DNA of 64,000 nt from DASXUX01 sp036504595 (GCA_036504595.1 DASXUX010000010.1:186001-250000), one strand, 5' to 3'. Shown: positions 34,255-42,419, counted from the stretch's first letter. Numbers and translations are program-made. Notes: generated by a model from the letters alone, not told the origin.

Positions 34255-34288
34255 TGGGGAGTGGTGAGCAGTACTTGGTGAAGAGTGC

Positions 34289-34378
34289 TTGGTCATTGGT
34301 TGGTCATTGGTCATTGCGCAAGCTTTCAGCCCGCAGTCAATGACTAATGACCAATGACCAATGACTAATGACTAATGA
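34289..34378. repeat. Mirrored TTGGTCA / AATGACY heptad repeat (hairpin between convergent genes)
   Basis: TTGGTCA-type heptads (34289-34316) face AATGACC/AATGACT heptads (34338-34378). Positions 34301-34316 pair with 34338-34353 over 16 bp with one G-U. The element lies between the giant gene and the convergent kinase and may terminate both. Its right end supplies the last codons and stop of the kinase gene. Confidence 0.8.
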
Positions 34379-35928
34379 CTACTCTTTTGGGCAAAATGGC
34401 CGGCTGCAACGGCGTCGCCATAGCTGGACAGGTAATTCATCAGGTCACGATAGAGCGGCATTCGAGCCGCGTACGCCTTCTGGTTTTGCAGATCGGGCTC
34501 GTTGATCGCCTCAGCCTCATGCAGTTCGTCGATGCGGCTGAAGTCCTTCCACAAACCCGCCCCAACCAGAGCAAGCGCGGCAGCGCCCAGAGCCGCCGCT
34601 TGCTGATCGACGCTCGTCTTGACGATTCGCTTCCCGTACACATCCGCATAGATCTGCCGCCAGAAGGCGTTCTTCGCCCCTCCACCCACGACGATCATGT
34701 CGCGCTCGATCGGGTGCAACGCTTCCAACGCATCCAAAGCAACTCGCAGCGCCATCGCCACGCCCTCCAACGTCGCACGGATCATGTCGGCTCGCGTGTG
34801 GCCCAACGTCAGACCCACAAAACCGCCGCAGCAATGGGGACTCTGGTCCAGGCTGGATCCGCCGGCGAGCGTCGGGTTAAAAAGCAGCCCTCGCGACCCC
34901 AGCGGCGAGGTCGCCGCCAGATCGCACATCGCGCTGTACGCATTGGGCCCGCCGGCCTTTTCGGCCGCAACCAGGTCTGAACAAAGCTGGTCGCGCATCC
35001 AGCGCATCGACGTGCCGGTGGAGAACACGCCGCAAGCCGAAACATACTGGCCCGGCACCACGTGAGCGAAAACATACGGCCGCGTCCGGACATCCATCAG
35101 CGGACGCGAGGTCGATGCCGCGATCCAGCTCGAAGAGCCCAGCGAGTTGTACACCCGCCCATCGCGATACGCTCGAGCGCCCAGCGACATGCACGAATTG
35201 TCCACGCCGCCGGCCATCACAAGCATTCCTTCTGGCAGACACAGTTCCGCCGCGGCCTGCGCCGTCAGCGATCCGACCACGTCTGTGGACTGGAGCACGT
35301 CTGGCAGAATTTCGCCCGGCAACCCGCTCGCCGAAAGCAGCGCGGGAGAGTACTCGCGTTTTACCAGATCAAACACGCCGCAGCCCGAGGCATACGACAC
35401 ATCCGTCGCCACGCGGTCGGTCATCTTCAAGTTCAGATAATCTTTGGTGCCGATGATCTTGAACACGCGCCGGAAGGCGTCCGGCTGGTGGTCGCGCATC
35501 CACATCATCTTGAACACGGAGTACAGCGGCGGCGGAAAGCCATTGCCGGTCTGCGCGTACCACTCTTCCTGCGAAACCTTCCGGAAGAAGGGCTCGGTCT
35601 GATCGGCGTCAGGGCGCGAGTCCGACCAGATCGGAATCCACTCGCCAATCAGCCCTCCCTCCGCGTCAACAGGAACAACGCCCAGGCTATGTCCCGAGAT
35701 CGCGCAGGCGGCGACAGACTCGCGCGCAACGCCGGTGCTGCTCATCACGCGCCGCGTGCCATCGACAATCGCCTTCCACCAATCCTCCGGCCGCTGCTCG
35801 TGCCAGCGCGGCTGCGGATACCGCGTCTCGTACGCGTGGAACTCCCCGGCCAGGCAGCGCCCGTCGGCGTCGTAGAGCGACGTCTTGCAGCCGCCGGTTC
35901 CAAGGTCGTAGGCGATCACGTGCTTCAT
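34372..35928 (-). CDS. FGGY-family carbohydrate kinase (xylulokinase-like)
   Basis: 518 residues, full length for the FGGY family. The N-terminal actin-like domain starts with the phosphate loop AYDLGTGGCKTSLYD (6-20); the catalytic base is Asp243 in GGVDNSCMSLG; the C-terminal domain holds LVGGGAKN-like VVGGGAKNAFWRQIYADV and the QQAAALGAAALA helix. It should transfer phosphate from ATP to a sugar or polyol in the cytoplasm; xylulokinase-like kinases are the closest type, but the substrate cannot be read from sequence. A probable RBS AAAGG lies 7 nt before the ATG. It is the last gene of a minus-strand group SDR, deoC, kinase, though 226 bp with an 11-unit repeat separates it from deoC. The final residues Ser-Ser-His and the stop lie in the heptad repeat. 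Confidence 0.9.
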   Translation of the reverse strand: MKHVIAYDLGTGGCKTSLYDADGRCLAGEFHAYETRYPQPRWHEQRPEDWWKAIVDGTRRVMSSTGVARESVAACAISGHSLGVVPVDAEGGLIGEWIPIWSDSRPDADQTEPFFRKVSQEEWYAQTGNGFPPPLYSVFKMMWMRDHQPDAFRRVFKIIGTKDYLNLKMTDRVATDVSYASGCGVFDLVKREYSPALLSASGLPGEILPDVLQSTDVVGSLTAQAAAELCLPEGMLVMAGGVDNSCMSLGARAYRDGRVYNSLGSSSWIAASTSRPLMDVRTRPYVFAHVVPGQYVSACGVFSTGTSMRWMRDQLCSDLVAAEKAGGPNAYSAMCDLAATSPLGSRGLLFNPTLAGGSSLDQSPHCCGGFVGLTLGHTRADMIRATLEGVAMALRVALDALEALHPIERDMIVVGGGAKNAFWRQIYADVYGKRIVKTSVDQQAAALGAAALALVGAGLWKDFSRIDELHEAEAINEPDLQNQKAYAARMPLYRDLMNYLSSYGDAVAAGHFAQKSSH

Positions 35929-36012
35929 GCGACGGCCTTTCTCTTTGAGGATGAAAGATGGACTCAGGAACTGGTAAGAAGCTCCGCCCTGCGGTGCTTT
36001 TCCAGCCGTTCT

Positions 36013-36089
36013 GCTCTTGGCTCTTAGCTCTTGGCTCTTGGCTCTTAGCTCTTAGCTCTTAGCTCTTAGCTCTTAGCTCTTAGCTCTTG
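36013..36089. repeat. Eleven tandem heptads GCTCTT(A/G)
   Basis: Eleven uninterrupted 7-bp units of GCTCTTA or GCTCTTG cover 77 bp in the 226-bp space between the kinase start and the deoC end. No open frame or promoter was recognised in this space. The unit resembles short tandemly repeated repetitive (STRR) sequences known from some cyanobacteria and seen as other words elsewhere in this window. Confidence 0.95.
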
Positions 36090-36154
36090 GCCACGCAAGC
36101 GAGTACGCACTCCAAGAGCGATGAGCCGCCCGCAGCCGATTCTTCCTCAGGCTT

Positions 36155-36847
36155 TCAGTACGTTTCTGGTTTGCCTGCGTCTGTGCCTTCCAGAATTCCC
36201 AATGCCGTCCGAACGCCAATTCCAAAGCGCGTCACGCCAAGCTCCACCATCGCCAGCAGCGTCTGCAAATCGCGCACGCCTCCGGCGGCCTTGATCTGGC
36301 ACTTGCCCTCGACCGCTGCCGCCATCAGGCGCACGTTCTCCAACGTCGCGCCCGTCGGCGCCCAACCCGTCCCGGTCTTCACGAACGCAACGCCGCAACC
36401 CGCCGCAAGCTTGCTCGCGCGGACGATCTCGTCATTCGTGAGATAATGACACTCGAGGATCGTCTTCAGCGGCGCGCCAGCGGCCGCGTCAAGAACGCCG
36501 CGGATGTCGCGTTCCACCAGATCGTAGCGACCGGACTTGATCCAGCCGATGTTCACAACCATGTCGAATTCGCTGCAGCCCATCGAGCGCAGTTCGCGCA
36601 ATTCCGCCGTCTTGTTCGCCGTCGTTGCGCCGCCGTCAGGAAAACCAATCGTGCCGCCCACCGCGATGTCACTCCGCCCGGCAAGCGACTCCACCAGCAG
36701 CGGTGTCCGCGACGGCAACGCGAAGCAGCACACACACGAATGTTTCTTCGCCACCGCCGCCATCGTGCGGATTTCATCGTCGGTGTGATTGGCCTGCACA
36801 CAGCTCAGGTCAATCAGCCGCGCCAGTTTCTTCCGGTCAATATCCAT
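36155..36847 (-). CDS. deoC: Deoxyribose-phosphate aldolase
   Basis: 230 residues from the ATG at 36847 (MDIDRKKLARLID); a GTG one codon upstream (36850) is possible, but the GGAGGGG Shine-Dalgarno fits the ATG better. Numbered from the GTG, the class I aldolase residues are all present: Asp96 in EFDMVVNIGW, the Schiff-base Lys158 in FVKTGTGW and Lys188 in IKAAGGVR. The enzyme splits 2-deoxyribose 5-phosphate into glyceraldehyde 3-phosphate and acetaldehyde; relatives in sugar clusters may act on other deoxy sugar phosphates. It lies 34 bp behind the SDR gene and ahead of the FGGY kinase on the same strand, which suggests a catabolic operon for a deoxy sugar, pentose or polyol (inference). 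Confidence 0.92.
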   Translation of the reverse strand: MDIDRKKLARLIDLSCVQANHTDDEIRTMAAVAKKHSCVCCFALPSRTPLLVESLAGRSDIAVGGTIGFPDGGATTANKTAELRELRSMGCSEFDMVVNIGWIKSGRYDLVERDIRGVLDAAAGAPLKTILECHYLTNDEIVRASKLAAGCGVAFVKTGTGWAPTGATLENVRLMAAAVEGKCQIKAAGGVRDLQTLLAMVELGVTRFGIGVRTALGILEGTDAGKPETY

Positions 36848-36881
36848 CACCCCTCCGTCGCGGCGTTAGTGAGAAGTTCCG

Positions 36882-37820
36882 TTACTTCAGATTGAACGCC
36901 GCCTTGAACACGCTGGCTATTTCAGGATGCACGTCCGCATTAATGCCGTCCTTGTCGTAAGAAATCCCGGCAATATCCAGGTCGTGCTTCATCTGCACGG
37001 CTTCTTGCTCGGGGCTCACGCGCGGCGGAATTTCCCGGCTCAGCGGCACCAGCCACGCGTTCAGCGTGTGTCCGCCATCGACCATCAGGTCATGCCCTGT
37101 CACATAGTTCGATGCGGCTGAGGCAAGGAAAATCACCGCGCCGTAAAGGTCCTCCGGCCGCTCCACGTGACCGAGCGGCGTGAGATCGCGGATGCGCTGG
37201 CGCACCGGCAGCGGCGTGGACGCGTGCATCGGCGTGAGCACATAGCTCGGACTCAGACAGTTGACGTTGATGTTGAAGCGGCCCCACTCCGCGGCCAGCG
37301 TCTTCGTCATGTGAACCACGCCGGCCTTCGAGGCGTCGTACGACGCGTTGCAGTTTGCGATGGTCGCCGACATCGAAGCGATGTTGATGATCTTTCCCTC
37401 GACGGGTTTCTGGCGGATCATCTGCTGCGCTTCGGCTTGAGCGCACAGGAACGTTCCGGTCAGATTCACGGCGATGACTTTGTCCCACTGCGCCTGCGGC
37501 ACTTCCTCGTCGGCGCCGAGAATCGCAATCCCCGCGTTATTCACGCCGATGTCCAGACGCCCGAATTTCGCGGCAACAGCGCTGACCATGCTCTGCACCT
37601 GGTCCTTCTTCGTCACGTCGCACTTTACGAAAAGACTATCGCGGCCCATCGCACGAATTTCTTTCGCGGTCGCCTCGCCGGTCCTCTGATCCAAATCCGC
37701 GATCGCCACGTTGGCCCCTGCTTTGGCCAGCGCCACGGCGCACGCACGCCCGATTCCAACAGCACCGCCCGTCACAAGCGCGGACTTGCCTGTGAGATCA
37801 AAGAGAGAAAGGTCTGCCAT
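36882..37820 (-). CDS. Short-chain dehydrogenase/reductase with C-terminal extension
   Basis: 312 residues, about 55 longer than a classical SDR. The Rossmann motif TGGAVGIG (17-24), Asp42 after the second strand (favours NAD), NNAG (94-97) and the catalytic Ser149, Tyr161, Lys165 are intact. The tail after residue ~255 (SREIPPRVSPEQEA onward) is not part of the SDR core. The reaction is probably reversible oxidation of a sugar alcohol or hydroxy-acid in the cytoplasm; substrate unknown. The start ATG at 37820 has GAGG 8 nt upstream. It is the first gene of the SDR-deoC-kinase group; the 189 bp upstream carries no recognisable gene and should hold the promoter. Confidence 0.88.
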   Translation of the reverse strand: MADLSLFDLTGKSALVTGGAVGIGRACAVALAKAGANVAIADLDQRTGEATAKEIRAMGRDSLFVKCDVTKKDQVQSMVSAVAAKFGRLDIGVNNAGIAILGADEEVPQAQWDKVIAVNLTGTFLCAQAEAQQMIRQKPVEGKIINIASMSATIANCNASYDASKAGVVHMTKTLAAEWGRFNINVNCLSPSYVLTPMHASTPLPVRQRIRDLTPLGHVERPEDLYGAVIFLASAASNYVTGHDLMVDGGHTLNAWLVPLSREIPPRVSPEQEAVQMKHDLDIAGISYDKDGINADVHPEIASVFKAAFNLK

Positions 37821-38009
37821 GCGCTAAACCTCGCAAAAGAGTTCGGCCGTTCGCCCGCGGACATCCCGCTTTACACAGCGGCTTCCCAATATCCGCGCAG
37901 CTTGCTGCTGTTGCTATGCTGGCTAGTCATAGCGCAAGTTTTCGGGAAATCGACTGCCTGTTTTTATTCCGAACAGCGCGCTGTTGATTCCCGCCGTCGG
38001 AGTTTTCGG

Positions 38010-38702
38010 TCAATAATCGTCCCGCCGCCGTGGCCGGTTCGTTATCACGCCTTTGGGCCGAACTCGAACAGGCGCGCGGCGCGGCGCTCTGTCGGGCAGT
38101 TGCTCCGGCGCGGAGTCTTCAATCGTGACGACATCCCCGTCCAGCAGTTCCACGCCAGAAGCGTACTCGCTGCGAACGACGCCGATCTCAAATTCGCGCA
38201 GGCATTCCCGAGCCATGACGTCCAAAACCGCGCGGCCAAGCACGACCTGAGCAGGCTGCAGAAGCTCTTCATGCCGAATCCGGATTTCGATTTCCAGTTG
38301 CTCGCGAACCGAAATCGACACACATCCGTTCGGCGCATCCAGTACCCGTGGCGCGGGACTCTGGTTCGCCCGCAGGACATCGCGCACTGAAGACCAGAAC
38401 GCCGAGCTGCTCGCGCAGGCAGAGATCGTCTCCCGCAGGCCGGCAAGTGCGGGCATGCGCTGTCCTGCCTTCAGCCTTCCGCGGGCAATGAGTATCTCGC
38501 ACCAGTGCTGTCTGGCTGTCGAGGCATCACCGGCCAGGCGCAGCGGAGCGGCTCCTGCAACGAGCGTCTTCGCGCCGACCGAAGAGCCGAAATCGATCGA
38601 GACCTTCGCGGAAGCTCCGGTTCCCAAAACATTCCGTACCGTGCCAATTCCAAACAGCGTGTGAGAGACTTTTGTGCCAGGCTTCAGTTCGGACGCATCC
38701 AT
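38010..38702 (-). CDS. Stand-alone PcrA/UvrD C-terminal (Tudor-like) domain protein
   Basis: 230 residues. Residues 8-56 (GTKVSHTLFGIGTV, AKVSIDF, KTLVAGAAPLRL) match the C-terminal Tudor-like domain of PcrA/UvrD helicases (VxHxxFGxGxV...VxFxxxGxKxLxxxxAxLxxL), but no helicase is attached. In PcrA/UvrD this domain contacts RNA polymerase (family knowledge). The middle (residues 75-190) is not recognised; it holds a stretch VREQLEIEIRIRHEELLQPA. The end is basic and Pro/Arg-rich (RAPRRAPVRVRPKG, NRPRRRDDY). A GAGGGA Shine-Dalgarno lies 5-6 nt before the ATG. The bacilliredoxin gene ends 23 nt upstream on the same strand, so the two are probably co-transcribed. A transcription- or nucleic-acid-linked role is inference. 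Confidence 0.75.
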   Translation of the reverse strand: MDASELKPGTKVSHTLFGIGTVRNVLGTGASAKVSIDFGSSVGAKTLVAGAAPLRLAGDASTARQHWCEILIARGRLKAGQRMPALAGLRETISACASSSAFWSSVRDVLRANQSPAPRVLDAPNGCVSISVREQLEIEIRIRHEELLQPAQVVLGRAVLDVMARECLREFEIGVVRSEYASGVELLDGDVVTIEDSAPEQLPDRAPRRAPVRVRPKGVITNRPRRRDDY

Positions 38703-38725
38703 AGTATTCCCTCACTTGCGCAGTT

Positions 38726-39106
38726 TCAGCCCTTCACTTCTGCGCCGACGGAACTCATCGCTTCGGAAAGCTCGGGCTCCGTGATCGCTTGATGGCTGGC
38801 GTGCCACAGCACTTTCTGGCCGCTGCCAAGCAGCAGCGCCTGAGGCGACTCATGCGTGACGCCGGTATCGGTTGCGATTTTCTGTGAGACTGCGCGGGAT
38901 GCGATCACATCCACGGAACGAACGCGAACCTTGCCGCTTTCCACATGATCCTTCACGAAGACCTGGAAGTCTTGCTCAATTCGCAGGCTTGTGGCGCAGC
39001 GCGGACTTCGCTTGAAAATCAGGACTGGCCCGGCGCCGGGGATCTCGAGTGAATTCCAGAGCAACTCCCACGCAATTATATCGTTCAACATCTCGACCTT
39101 GGCCAT
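38726..39106 (-). CDS. Bacilliredoxin/YtxJ-family monothiol protein
   Basis: 126 residues from the ATG at 39106, chosen because AAGGAG lies 8 nt upstream; the frame is open further up to 39181 but without a good RBS. The thioredoxin-like fold is marked by PVLIFKRSPRCATS with a single Cys37, then VDVIASRAVSQKIA, and the family hallmark THESPQALLLGSGQ with VLWHASHQAIT. YtxJ/BrxC proteins remove bacillithiol from oxidised protein thiols in the cytoplasm (family knowledge). Whether this organism makes bacillithiol cannot be seen here. The active Cys is in RCAT instead of the more common TCP(I)S or TCGIS form. The partner downstream is the Tudor-like protein. Confidence 0.85.
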   Translation of the reverse strand: MAKVEMLNDIIAWELLWNSLEIPGAGPVLIFKRSPRCATSLRIEQDFQVFVKDHVESGKVRVRSVDVIASRAVSQKIATDTGVTHESPQALLLGSGQKVLWHASHQAITEPELSEAMSSVGAEVKG

Positions 39107-39207
39107 GATAGGAACTCCTTGTGACACATTTGCGCAAATGCGCAGCCAGTCCAACCCGCGGCATGCGGCGTGCAGCGCCACAGTTGGGACGCACTGGAGA
39201 TAAACGC

Positions 39208-39663
39208 ATGATTTCTACCGCAGACCGAGTGCCCTGCAACACAGCGCCGGAAATCAACAAGCGAATTCGCAAGATGACCGAGCGCAACATCGCATATTAT
39301 GGCTCACATCCAGAGGAAATCGATCAGCGCCTCGCAGAACTGGACCAGGAATGGGATGTCGAGCGCGTTATCGAAACACAAGCGTCAAGCCTGATTCTGG
39401 GCAGCACGTTTCTCGGATTCACGATGAGCCGCAAGTGGTACATATTCACCGCCATCGTCGGCGGATTCCTGCTTCAGCACGCCATCCAGGGCTGGTGTCC
39501 ACCGGTGCCGGTGCTGCGCCGAGCCGGCTTCCGCACACAGACGGAGATCGATTCCGAGAAGTACGCGCTGAAAGCCATGCGCGGCGATTTCCGCAACGTG
39601 TCGGAAGGGCAGCGACAAAGCGTCGGACGAGCGACCACCGGCGGTCCGCCGCAGGGAATGTAG
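39208..39663 (+). CDS. DUF2892/YgaP-like small membrane protein
   Basis: 151 residues from the ATG at 39208 with GGAGA about 8 nt upstream; the open frame reaches back to 39121 but no RBS supports that. The N-terminal half is polar (INKRIRKMTERNIAYY, HPEEIDQRLAELDQEWDVER). Two hydrophobic stretches, about residues 58-73 and 77-95, flank SRKW, followed by QGWCPPVPVLRRAGFRT. This arrangement is typical of proteins with the YgaP-type transmembrane domain. Function unknown in the family. It is divergent from the bacilliredoxin gene, sharing the 101-bp space between 39106 and 39208, and ends in a good terminator. Confidence 0.8.
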   Translation: MISTADRVPCNTAPEINKRIRKMTERNIAYYGSHPEEIDQRLAELDQEWDVERVIETQASSLILGSTFLGFTMSRKWYIFTAIVGGFLLQHAIQGWCPPVPVLRRAGFRTQTEIDSEKYALKAMRGDFRNVSEGQRQSVGRATTGGPPQGM

Positions 39664-39693
39664 CGCGCGATAAGATCTGGCGAAAAGCAACGT

Positions 39694-39725
39694 TGGGCCG
39701 CTGCCGTTATGGGCGGCCCATTTTT
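39694..39725 (+). terminator. Rho-independent terminator of the DUF2892-like gene
   Basis: TGGGCCGC (39694-39701) pairs with GCGGCCCA (39713-39720), a perfect 8-bp stem with an 11-nt loop followed directly by TTTTT. The stem overlaps the last codons and the stop of the convergent gene at 39707. Confidence 0.85.
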
Positions 39726-41350
39726 GCCAGGAGAACCTGGTAGCGCTCCTTCGCTTCGTTCTTCACTTTCGGCGGCCCGCGCGGAGCCCGCATGGCCAGT
39801 TCGAAGCAGCGCAGCCCGCCCGCGGAGTCGTTCTTCTTTTCGCTTAAGTACTTTCCGGCGTCCAACGCCAGACTTGCATAAGCGAGGTACCGAGGCGCGT
39901 CGGGACAATCCAAAAAGGTCAGGATTTCCTTCACCGTTCCATGAGATGCCTCCAGCGCTTCGGCATCCCGCCCGCTTCGCCGCAGCACCACCGCCTGCTG
40001 CGTGTACGCCACCGCCAGACACTCATGCGCGTATGCCGCCTGGGGCTGCTTCTGTGCGGCGTCGTGGAAGAGCGAGAACATATCCGTGTAGATGCCGCCT
40101 CGCCACATCGCTCCTCCAAGCAGCGCCGCGACATACACACTGGCAAGCGTCCCAGTCAGTTGCGGACTGAATTTGATGCGCGCCGCCATTCCGGCATAGG
40201 CTTCGGCGAAAACCAGCAGCAACCCCGGCGTGCTCAAGTACACGAACCGGTCCTGCATCAGTTGCGCCAGCGCGACCAGATTCAACACCGGTCCCAGAGC
40301 GACGAAGAACCAGAACCAACCCAGGAGCGCCAATCGCCGGTTTTCCGCGATCCACACCGTCACGATGACGAGTCCCAGCAGAAGCGCGCCGTAACCCCAC
40401 AGGCGAATGTCGCCCAATCCGAAAATAGGCGCGACGTAATACGCCGCGCTGAGTTTGTCCGGAACAAAGAGATTATAGATGTAGCGTGCGATGATCTCAG
40501 AGTCCGTCAGAATCGCCGTGAAGATCGAACCGCCCGGCGGCTCCACGAGCGTCTCCGAATGTCCCATCATGTTGAACGTGATGATACGCCACGTCGCGAC
40601 GCCCAGCAGCGCCACCGCCAGCGCTCGCCAATGTAACGCAGTTGGCGCAATCCTCCCGGATTGCGTGCCCGCCGGTTCCCCTCTCCCCCGCGAGGGAGAG
40701 GGGCTAGGGGTGAGGGGGCACTCCGCCCGTCTTCCGCAGAAGAACTTCCTCCCGTCCACAACCACAAACAACACCAGCAGCGGGAGCAGGCCCAACGCGC
40801 TCGGCTTGCTCATCGCCGCCAGAAGCCACAGCGATCCACTCGCCGGCAACACCCAGCACCGCTCGAAATAGCGCACCTGCACCCACAGCGCCACAAAGCC
40901 GAACAGCGCGGACAATGCGTTCTTGCGTTCCGACGCCCAGCACACCGTCTCGCACGCCATCGGGTGGATCGCAAAAACGAGCGCGATAAAGTACGCCGCC
41001 CCGCGCTTGACACCCAACTCTTGCAGCAGTTTCCACAGAATCAGCGCCGCCGCGCCATGATAGAGGGCCGTCATCAACCGCACGCCCGGCGCCCACGTTC
41101 CGACGGACGGAACCATCCACCAGAACATCTGCGCATCCAGTCGGTAGCTCAACAACGTGATCGGAAAATACGTGCTTCCGGCCGCCGGCTGAAATACCTG
41201 CGGAAAGCCGTTCTGCGGCCTCAGCGCAAACTGCACGTGATCGGCATCGTCGTACGCGATAAATTCCGCATTCCAGCACCGCGCCAGCAGCAACAGCGGC
41301 AGCACGATGAGTGCCGCCGTCAGCCACCGATCGGAGATCCGCGTCAACAT
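39707..41350 (-). CDS. Polytopic membrane protein with GT-C-like fold and TPR-like tail
   Basis: 547 residues. The N-terminus is a membrane anchor (ISDRWLTAALIVLPLLLLA) followed by an acidic lumenal loop FIAYDDADHVQFA, the layout of GT-C (DUF1736/TMTC-type) proteins, where such an Asp pair lies in the first periplasmic loop. About ten more hydrophobic helices follow (for example GLLPLLVLFVVV, YGALLLGLVIVTVW, LGWFWFFVALGPVLNLV). The last ~140 residues are soluble and helical (HECLAVAYTQQAVV, YASLALDAGKYLSEKK), resembling TPRs. Family members transfer sugars from lipid carriers or act in surface glycosylation; the activity here is unproven. Residues about 208-243, reading PLTPSPSPSRGRGE then AGTQSGRIAPTALHW, are encoded by palindromic DNA and look like an inserted element. 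Confidence 0.75.
   Translation of the reverse strand: MLTRISDRWLTAALIVLPLLLLARCWNAEFIAYDDADHVQFALRPQNGFPQVFQPAAGSTYFPITLLSYRLDAQMFWWMVPSVGTWAPGVRLMTALYHGAAALILWKLLQELGVKRGAAYFIALVFAIHPMACETVCWASERKNALSALFGFVALWVQVRYFERCWVLPASGSLWLLAAMSKPSALGLLPLLVLFVVVDGRKFFCGRRAECPLTPSPSPSRGRGEPAGTQSGRIAPTALHWRALAVALLGVATWRIITFNMMGHSETLVEPPGGSIFTAILTDSEIIARYIYNLFVPDKLSAAYYVAPIFGLGDIRLWGYGALLLGLVIVTVWIAENRRLALLGWFWFFVALGPVLNLVALAQLMQDRFVYLSTPGLLLVFAEAYAGMAARIKFSPQLTGTLASVYVAALLGGAMWRGGIYTDMFSLFHDAAQKQPQAAYAHECLAVAYTQQAVVLRRSGRDAEALEASHGTVKEILTFLDCPDAPRYLAYASLALDAGKYLSEKKNDSAGGLRCFELAMRAPRGPPKVKNEAKERYQVLLAKMGRP
40616..40722. repeat. Cluster of palindromes inserted in frame in the GT-C-like gene
   Basis: Three hairpins lie side by side: CGCCAA with TTGGCG (within 40625-40647), CGCAATCC with GGATTGCG (40647-40654 and 40659-40666), and CCCCTCTCCC with GGGAGAGGGG (40678-40687 and 40694-40703), the last followed by CTAGGGGTGAGGGG. 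The reading frame of the host gene stays open through all of it. The location is a cytoplasmic or periplasmic loop between hydrophobic helices, where an insert would be tolerated. Confidence 0.75.
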
Positions 41351-41365
41351 ACGTCCAAGAATAAG

Positions 41366-41417
41366 TTAAACCAACCAAAGCACAACGGCCGCCGCAACAT
41401 GAGCGCGACGGCCGTTG
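41366..41417 (-). terminator. Probable terminator of the sugar isomerase gene
   Basis: CAACGGCCG (41383-41391) pairs with CGGCCGTTG (41409-41417), a perfect 9-bp stem. Read on the minus strand, the stem is followed by a moderately T-rich stretch (TGCTTTGGTTGGTTT). The T run is broken, so this is moderate evidence. Confidence 0.5.
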
Positions 41418-41464
41418 AAAAGTGAATCTGTAACTACTTTCGTTTCGGCGAGCTCATGGGCAAA

Positions 41465-41499
41465 ACCCTGAACCCTAGACCCCGAACCCCGAACCCTGC
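41465..41499. repeat. Five ACCCTGA-type heptads
   Basis: Five 7-bp units (ACCCTGA, ACCCTAG, ACCCCGA, ACCCCGA, ACCCTGC) directly follow the 3' end of the isomerase gene. Read on the other strand this is the same (A/G)GGGTTC word as at 46910 and 63702. Confidence 0.9.
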
Positions 41500-41505
41500 C
41501 GTTCG

Positions 41506-42270
41506 CTACTTTGCCACGAATTCCTCAAACACGGCGCGCGTCAAGTGCATCACGCGCAGCGGGTCCTGCGAAGGCTCCAGTTCCAGCGAACAATAGCCTT
41601 CGTAGTTGCTGTCGCGCAGTTTGCGGATGAACTTCTTGTACGGGAATTTCGTATCGAGCAGATCGTGGAAGTGCACATGGCCCAGGTGCGGACGGATGAT
41701 CTCGAACACGCGATCGAAATCGTCCACCGGCGTGTTGGCTGGCTGGCTATTGTGGACCAGATAACAGCGCGGATGGTTCACGCGCTTGACGACTTCCAAC
41801 GCGTCTTCCCAGGCCGAAAAGCTGCCGTGCATTTCGAAGCCGATGTCCACGCCCAAACCTGCCGAATACTGCACGATCTCGCTCAGCGCGTTCGAAACGC
41901 GCGCAATCGTCCACGCCTTCGGCTCGCCGTCATGAAAACGGTCGCCCAGGCAGCGCAGGCGCGGAGCGCCCATGTCCACGGCTAGTAGCACATATTGCTT
42001 CGTTCGTGCTACGGCTTCTTTCACCGCCGCGACGCTCGGGCCGTCGTACCGTTCGGTGATCGCCAGGCCGGCGATGTGCACGCCGTTGTCCGCGAAGACC
42101 TTGCGGCACTTCTTGGCTTCAGCCGGCTGCATCTCCAGGCTGATCTTCTGTTTGTAAGAAGGTTCCGCGAAGAACTCAAAGCTCTCCATTTTGCCTTCGC
42201 GGCACATTTTGGCCGTTGTTTCTAGATCCCAATCCTTGGCCAACTGATACGCCATTAATCCAAGATGCAT
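41506..42270 (-). CDS. Sugar phosphate isomerase/epimerase-like TIM-barrel protein
   Basis: 254 residues, the normal length for the AP-endonuclease-2/xylose-isomerase-like barrel. Candidate metal and substrate residues lie at the barrel ends: Glu146 in GFEMHGS, His173 in YLVHNSQPAN, His200 and His202 in GHVHFHD, and the Glu pair in CSLELEPS near 235. The family isomerises or epimerises sugars, hydroxypyruvate-type acids or inosose-like substrates, so the exact reaction is open. No signal peptide is present, so it is cytoplasmic. The ATG has GGAGG 9 nt upstream. It is a single-gene unit by spacing, followed by a probable terminator and a heptad repeat. Confidence 0.85.
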   Translation of the reverse strand: MHLGLMAYQLAKDWDLETTAKMCREGKMESFEFFAEPSYKQKISLEMQPAEAKKCRKVFADNGVHIAGLAITERYDGPSVAAVKEAVARTKQYVLLAVDMGAPRLRCLGDRFHDGEPKAWTIARVSNALSEIVQYSAGLGVDIGFEMHGSFSAWEDALEVVKRVNHPRCYLVHNSQPANTPVDDFDRVFEIIRPHLGHVHFHDLLDTKFPYKKFIRKLRDSNYEGYCSLELEPSQDPLRVMHLTRAVFEEFVAK

Positions 42271-42419
42271 CGCGCCCTTTCCTCCCCATTTCTTTGATCA
42301 AAAGGCCCACAGGTGCCGCGTTACCGCCCGCCCGCGACATACCAACTCCACAGCACCCCTTTTTCAACCGGCGAAGCGACATGTTAGCGTCAGGCCTCAA
42401 GAGCGCAATCGCAGGTTGG

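Noticed and set aside
1..34254. Classical type V autotransporter
   Set aside because: The C-terminus shows no beta-barrel of about 280 residues and no terminal aromatic; the PATR name alone is not evidence of that pathway.
36013..36089. Riboswitch or leader between deoC and the kinase
   Set aside because: The space is dominated by a simple heptad array and no known aptamer pattern was seen.
37167..38390. 407-residue plus-strand frame
   Set aside because: Antisense to the SDR and the Tudor-like gene, both of which have intact motifs and RBS.
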